Source: Synergistaceae bacterium | GTDB taxonomy: Bacteria; Synergistota; Synergistia; Synergistales; Aminobacteriaceae | Direction: 5' to 3' | Length of the DNA stretch: 37,493 nt | Assembly: GCA_017445405.1 (NCBI GenBank) | Contig: JAFSUD010000046.1 | Span: 1 to 37,493, forward strand | In this document: one piece after another, positions 33,949 to 37,493 of the stretch | How positions within the stretch are numbered: position 1 is the stretch's first letter | Layout: each line of letters starts with the position of its first letter | Notes under the pieces: model-generated | The model's database searches: none | Told to the model about the DNA's origin: nothing | What the model saw: only the letters and a program-made list of their open reading frames with translations | Position numbers and translations under genes: made by a program

Positions 33949-35421
33949 CTAAATTATTCCCTGCGCAATTTTTGTAAAGAACTCTATCATTGGCTCTGCG
34001 TACAATCCATACACAAACGCTCCGACAGCCAAAACACATAACGGAATCAGCATCTCTTTTCCCGGATCGCTCACTCCCTGATTAGCCGTCTTGAAGTCAA
34101 AGTTTTTGCCCGGCATTATGAAGATTGAGAATATCGAGAAGACATAGAGCACCGTCAACACTGCCGAGACCATCAGCACAGCAATTCCCGCATGACCAAG
34201 CGGAGACGATGCCGCCGACGCAATCCCCAGCTCCCATTTGCCCATAAAGCCAGCAGAAGGAGGCAATCCGCACAACGCAAGCCCTGACACCAGCAGCGCA
34301 AGAGAAGTTTTCGGCATCCCCAAGCCAAGACCGCGCATGTCAAACAAGTATTCCCTGTTAGTCTGACACAAAATAGCTCCTGCACAGAAGAACAGGTTAA
34401 TCTTCATGACGGCGTGCCCTCCCATGTGAGTCAATGCACCAACCAAGCCCTCTGGTGTCAGCAGGAGCACTCCGAGCAGGATATACGATAGCTGGCTGAT
34501 AGTTGAGTATGCGAACCTGCGTTTGAGGTGCTGAGTCGCGAGAGCCATAGATGACCCGTACACTATCGTTATGCACACCATCGCGAACGCTGCCCACTGC
34601 GCCCACGTCCCAGCAAGAGTCTCCGGCTCGAACACGTACCACGTCAGCCTGGTAACCGCAAAAATCCCTGCCTTGACTACGGCCACAGCATGAAGCAGAG
34701 CAGTAACCGGAGTCGGAGCAACTGAGGCACTAGGCAGCCATCCATGAAACGGGAACACAGCAGCCTTAACACCGAAGCCTATGAATCCCAAGAACCACGC
34801 CCACAATAACATATTATCCGGCTCATTAGGCCACACTCCCAATGTCCCGCCCAGCGTGAAGAACTCGCCTCCGCCCTGAGACATCGTGTACGTCAATGCT
34901 ATGAATCCGCACGCTGCTCCTCCGACAGAGTACGTCAGGTACTTGCGCCCTGCATATCTCGCTCTGCCGTCCATCTCGTGCATGACAAGCGGAAGCGTAG
35001 TTAATGTCATGACCTCATAGAACAGGTAGAGAGTGAGCAGGTTTGAGGATAATGCTATTCCTGCGACAACGCCGTAAGTCAGAACGAACCATCCGAAGAA
35101 TGAGGCCTCCCTGTGTTCATGGCTCATGTACTCGAAAGCGTAAAGAGCAGTGAGCGGCCAGAGTGCAGCTATCAGGACAGCAAAGACCATCCCGAGACCG
35201 TCGAGCTTCAGGGCAAACGCAGCACGTTCGGACATTCTGAAGAGTATCAGCGTTCCCGAAGGAGGGTAGATCACGAGCAGGGCAATAACTAACGTGTTCA
35301 GCAGCACCGCACACTCAATGAAGATGTTACGTGCTTTGCGGTCAGTGAAATTGATTGCGGGTATCATCAGGGCAGCAAGCGCAGGCAGAAGAACCGGGAG
35401 CAGTAAAAATTTCTCACTCAT
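33949..35421 (-). CDS. Lone MrpD/NuoM-like proton-conducting subunit
   Basis: An integral membrane protein (490 residues from ATG 35421) of the proton-conducting antiporter-like family shared by complex I (NuoL/M/N), Mrp antiporters and membrane-bound hydrogenases. Markers are the conserved glutamate segment FYEVMTLTTLPLVMHEMDG and the lysine/histidine segment FGVKAAVFPFHGWLPSA followed by VTALLHAVAVVKAGIFA. The rest is about 14 helices. GGAGGA lies 11 nt before the ATG, and the longer upstream frame lacks a site. No other subunits lie beside it on either side, which is unusual. It may join a complex encoded elsewhere. Confidence 0.88.
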   Translation of the reverse strand: MSEKFLLLPVLLPALAALMIPAINFTDRKARNIFIECAVLLNTLVIALLVIYPPSGTLILFRMSERAAFALKLDGLGMVFAVLIAALWPLTALYAFEYMSHEHREASFFGWFVLTYGVVAGIALSSNLLTLYLFYEVMTLTTLPLVMHEMDGRARYAGRKYLTYSVGGAACGFIALTYTMSQGGGEFFTLGGTLGVWPNEPDNMLLWAWFLGFIGFGVKAAVFPFHGWLPSASVAPTPVTALLHAVAVVKAGIFAVTRLTWYVFEPETLAGTWAQWAAFAMVCITIVYGSSMALATQHLKRRFAYSTISQLSYILLGVLLLTPEGLVGALTHMGGHAVMKINLFFCAGAILCQTNREYLFDMRGLGLGMPKTSLALLVSGLALCGLPPSAGFMGKWELGIASAASSPLGHAGIAVLMVSAVLTVLYVFSIFSIFIMPGKNFDFKTANQGVSDPGKEMLIPLCVLAVGAFVYGLYAEPMIEFFTKIAQGII

Positions 35422-35498
35422 TAGGGAATCATTCCTCCATGTTCGTAATTTGTTGGGATATAGTGAATTATACAACCCGCGGAGGATTCCTGTATTCC

Positions 35499-37070
35499 TT
35501 ACTGCTGCTTGAAGAGATGAGAGAGAATCTCTGCGGCTTCCTTTTCGCTGTTAGTTGTCATTAAGATATTGCGTTCGTCCGGGGTTAATCTGCTGAGAAG
35601 TTCACGCACGCTCAGTGATAAACATGAAGGGTTATCTGCATACTTTGAGGCGGCCTCTGATGATGATAACATGCTTTCTCCTTTGTCTCTGCTCACGTCA
35701 TCATCATGCGGTTCTGTTTTGGCGGTATAATCTCCGTTCAATGCCTTCTGAATCACAATCGGAGCAGCGAAATCAAATCTCTTCTGGAAATCCTCGCAAT
35801 AACCTTCCATGAGAGTATTTATTCCTTTCCTTGCACAGCCTCCTCCGCAGAGCATCAGGTACGGACATTTTGAGCATTTCGGTATTCTGTCAGCCGTTCT
35901 TGTGCGCCATTTCACTAAGTTAAAGTTGTACATGAACCTTCCGCCGCGAATGAAGCCGATTTCTTCATCGTCCTTTCCGACGAAATCCCAGCAGGGGAAT
36001 ATCTGCCCGTATGGATCTATAACATACATTCCGTTCTCTGCGTCGCAAAATGTAGGGTTTAATGAAGGAAATGATTTTTTCTTCAGCCATGACGCAAAAC
36101 GTATTGCAACAATGGAATATGCATTTTCGAGATAGACTGCCTCTTCCGGTGATTTTCCTGTCCTGATAATATCATTCAATATATCTTCATCACTTACGGT
36201 GTTTGCTTCATCATATGCTGCCTTGAAGTAATAACTGAAGCGTGAACTATCTGTGAAGCCGCGCGATTGGAATTCTTTCTGAAGAGCTTTTATGCAGGAT
36301 ATATTTTTGTTAGTTATGTTTGAACGGACTGATACCCTTATTCCGTGTTCAAGTGCAAGCCCGATGTTGTTCATGATCTTATCGTAGCTGCTGCCTCCGC
36401 CTGCAAATGGTCTCTGACGGTCGTGAATCTCTCTGACCCCGTCTACGGTAACCTGAACCGAAACGATTTTAAACTCGTTAATCAAATCAATATAGCTTTC
36501 AAGGTCATAGCCGTTTGTGATTGCGTTGATTTTCACGTCATTTTCACGGCATCTTTCGCATATTTCACGGATTAGGTTTTTGTTGCGTGCTAACATGGGT
36601 TCTCCTCCGTAAAGAGTGCAGGACTTCACAAAATATCCGCGTGCCTTGAAGTCTTTGACCTGCCGGAATATATCATCAAGCATTGCCGATGTCATTGTGT
36701 GTTCAAGCCACTTCTGCCCGCGTGAAAGCCTGTGCCGTTCAAAGCAGTAGACACAGCGTAGATTACAGTCATAGGTAGGTATTAATACAATCCTTACGCC
36801 TCTTCTGCCCATGAGGAGAGTGTAAAGGCGTGAAATTATCCGCAAGTCCTGAGCTTCCTGTTCAGAATCATTAACGACATGTCCGCGGTCAATGAGCATC
36901 TCAAGTTTTGACGGGCTGAATCTCTCAAGAAGTGAGGGATCATTCTTTGCCTGAGCGATTAACTCTGCCTCTTCGGACGGAACTATATCAACCGCACCGT
37001 AAAGCCCATTCATCAGGACATGCTTATCATCTGACAACGAAAATGCAATCTCATACGTGCTGACCTGCAA
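35499..37070 (-). CDS. Radical SAM/SPASM peptide maturase
   Basis: A 523-residue radical SAM enzyme that probably cross-links the small peptide encoded just upstream. Residues 1-90 look like a peptide-binding (PqqD/RRE-like) lead domain. The [4Fe-4S]-SAM motif is CNLRCVYC (Cys102, 106, 109), followed by YGGEPML and ITNGYDL. The C-terminal SPASM domain carries CDAENGMYVIDPYGQIFPCW and CSKCPYLMLCGGGCARKG, enough cysteines for auxiliary clusters. A further 80-residue charged tail follows, which is extra to most family members. It starts 24 bases after the precursor stop; a purine-rich GGAGGCG sits before the ATG. Reaction type (thioether or C-C link) is not readable from the sequence. Confidence 0.9.
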   Translation of the reverse strand: MQVSTYEIAFSLSDDKHVLMNGLYGAVDIVPSEEAELIAQAKNDPSLLERFSPSKLEMLIDRGHVVNDSEQEAQDLRIISRLYTLLMGRRGVRIVLIPTYDCNLRCVYCFERHRLSRGQKWLEHTMTSAMLDDIFRQVKDFKARGYFVKSCTLYGGEPMLARNKNLIREICERCRENDVKINAITNGYDLESYIDLINEFKIVSVQVTVDGVREIHDRQRPFAGGGSSYDKIMNNIGLALEHGIRVSVRSNITNKNISCIKALQKEFQSRGFTDSSRFSYYFKAAYDEANTVSDEDILNDIIRTGKSPEEAVYLENAYSIVAIRFASWLKKKSFPSLNPTFCDAENGMYVIDPYGQIFPCWDFVGKDDEEIGFIRGGRFMYNFNLVKWRTRTADRIPKCSKCPYLMLCGGGCARKGINTLMEGYCEDFQKRFDFAAPIVIQKALNGDYTAKTEPHDDDVSRDKGESMLSSSEAASKYADNPSCLSLSVRELLSRLTPDERNILMTTNSEKEAAEILSHLFKQQ

Positions 37071-37093
37071 GATATTTCACGCCTCCTAAATTA

Positions 37094-37366
37094 TTAACAG
37101 GCTGGCATAAAAGGTCCGCAGTTCATCGAACAACCATTAGCCACCATTTCTCCTATATCACGAAGCTGGTCTTTGTCAATCAACTGCTTGCCGCCTGCTA
37201 CGTTCACAAGCTCCTCATCTGTGAGAGTACGCGCTCCCATCAGTCTGATGTACTCTTCTGCCTGCTCGCGTGTGAGGTCAACGCCCTCTGCCTTTGCCAG
37301 CGCAAGAAGCTCGTCTGCCGTCTTGCACTCCATTGCCTTGCGAATCTGTGCCTCTGTTATCTTCAT
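37094..37366 (-). CDS. RiPP precursor with Nif11-like, double-glycine leader
   Basis: A 90-residue peptide starting MKITEAQIRKAMECKTADEL. Residues 1-60 form a helical Nif11/NHLP-like leader (ELLALAKAEGVDLTREQAEE) ending in LTDEELVNVAGG, a classic leader-cleavage double glycine. The 30-residue core that follows ends in ANGCSMNCGPFMPAC, with three cysteines in C-x3-C-x6-C order. The next gene, 24 bases on, is a radical SAM/SPASM enzyme, so the core is probably converted to a sactipeptide- or ranthipeptide-like product. GGGAG (37378-37382) lies 11 nt before the ATG at 37366; a frame from 37390 is open but has no site. No transporter or immunity gene is visible before the window ends. Confidence 0.85.
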   Translation of the reverse strand: MKITEAQIRKAMECKTADELLALAKAEGVDLTREQAEEYIRLMGARTLTDEELVNVAGGKQLIDKDQLRDIGEMVANGCSMNCGPFMPAC

Positions 37367-37388
37367 AGCATAAAAACTCCCTTCTCCC

Positions 37389-37493
37389 AAATATGTGTAT
37401 GGGTGAAATATGTGTATGGGTGAAATATGTGTATGGGTGAAATATGTGTATGGGTGAAATATGTGTATGGGTGAAATATGTGTATGGGTGAAA
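37389..37493. repeat. 17-bp minisatellite, six perfect copies
   Basis: The unit AAATATGTGTATGGGTG is repeated six times without a single mismatch (37389-37490) and continues into the last three bases of the window. It lies immediately upstream of the RiPP precursor, so the promoter must lie within or beyond it. Perfect identity suggests recent expansion and variable copy number. Confidence 0.95.

Noticed and set aside
37389..37493. CRISPR array
   Set aside because: The 17-bp units are directly contiguous with no spacers.

Overview
The window most likely comes from a member of the phylum Synergistota. Two very large exported proteins (256..3036 and 12551..18094) end in a Gly-rich, Cys-containing, one-helix, basic tail that matches the Synerg-CTERM sorting signal, which is known from that phylum. 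TTG and GTG starts, Rossmann/Fe-S enzymes of anaerobe type, a lone Mrp/Nuo-type antiporter subunit and a peptide-maturing radical SAM enzyme fit an anaerobic, possibly host-associated bacterium. Placement rests on motifs only; no database search was possible.

Layout. 1-255: repeats and an inverted repeat. 256-3036: Synerg-CTERM surface protein. 3079-6502 (minus): asd-hom-lysC, the aspartate-to-homoserine operon. 6558-7875 (minus): exported nucleoside hydrolase followed by a second copy of its own 3' end. 7995-10921 (plus): orphan EIIA(Glc)-like protein, then a 778-residue fusion of a TctC/Bug-type binding protein with a CitMHS-type permease. 11006-18094 (plus): two paralogous exported M48 peptidases and an 1847-residue GLUG/Ig-repeat Synerg-CTERM protein, apparently one expression unit for its last two genes. 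18495-20276: an unknown exported protein and a TPR-like protein. 20642-23786: Lon-like protease overlapping endonuclease III. 23722-24273: tandem transposase-fragment/nth-tail repeats. 24399-26444: L,D-transpeptidase and a split chromate transporter with a small membrane protein between the halves. 26496-28711 (minus): 2-keto-3-deoxygluconate kinase with an exported partner. 29403-32515: NTF2-like protein, two tandem ADP-ribosylglycohydrolases and a DUF362 protein. 32589-32664: tRNA-Arg(CCG). 32733-33908: family 10 (fucosyl)transferase with a pentanucleotide repeat in its coding start. 33949-35421 (minus): lone MrpD/NuoM-like subunit. 35499-37366 (minus): RiPP precursor and radical SAM/SPASM maturase, behind a perfect 17-bp minisatellite that runs off the window.

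The most unusual signal is that the 3' ends of at least five unrelated genes are duplicated in tandem immediately downstream of the gene (6.5, 11.6, 18.1, 20.3 and 23.8-24.1 kb; a probable sixth at 1-138). In several cases the tail copy is fused in frame to a new start codon, and two unrelated loci share the same short hairpin element, which reads M-[T/A]-A-S-L-R-x-R, at the junction. Differences between copies are largely synonymous at the best case (20.2-20.6 kb). This looks like a systematic process that copies gene 3' ends rather than random duplication. Other strong leads are the binding-protein/CitMHS fusion, the probably phase-variable glycosyltransferase, and the radical SAM peptide locus.
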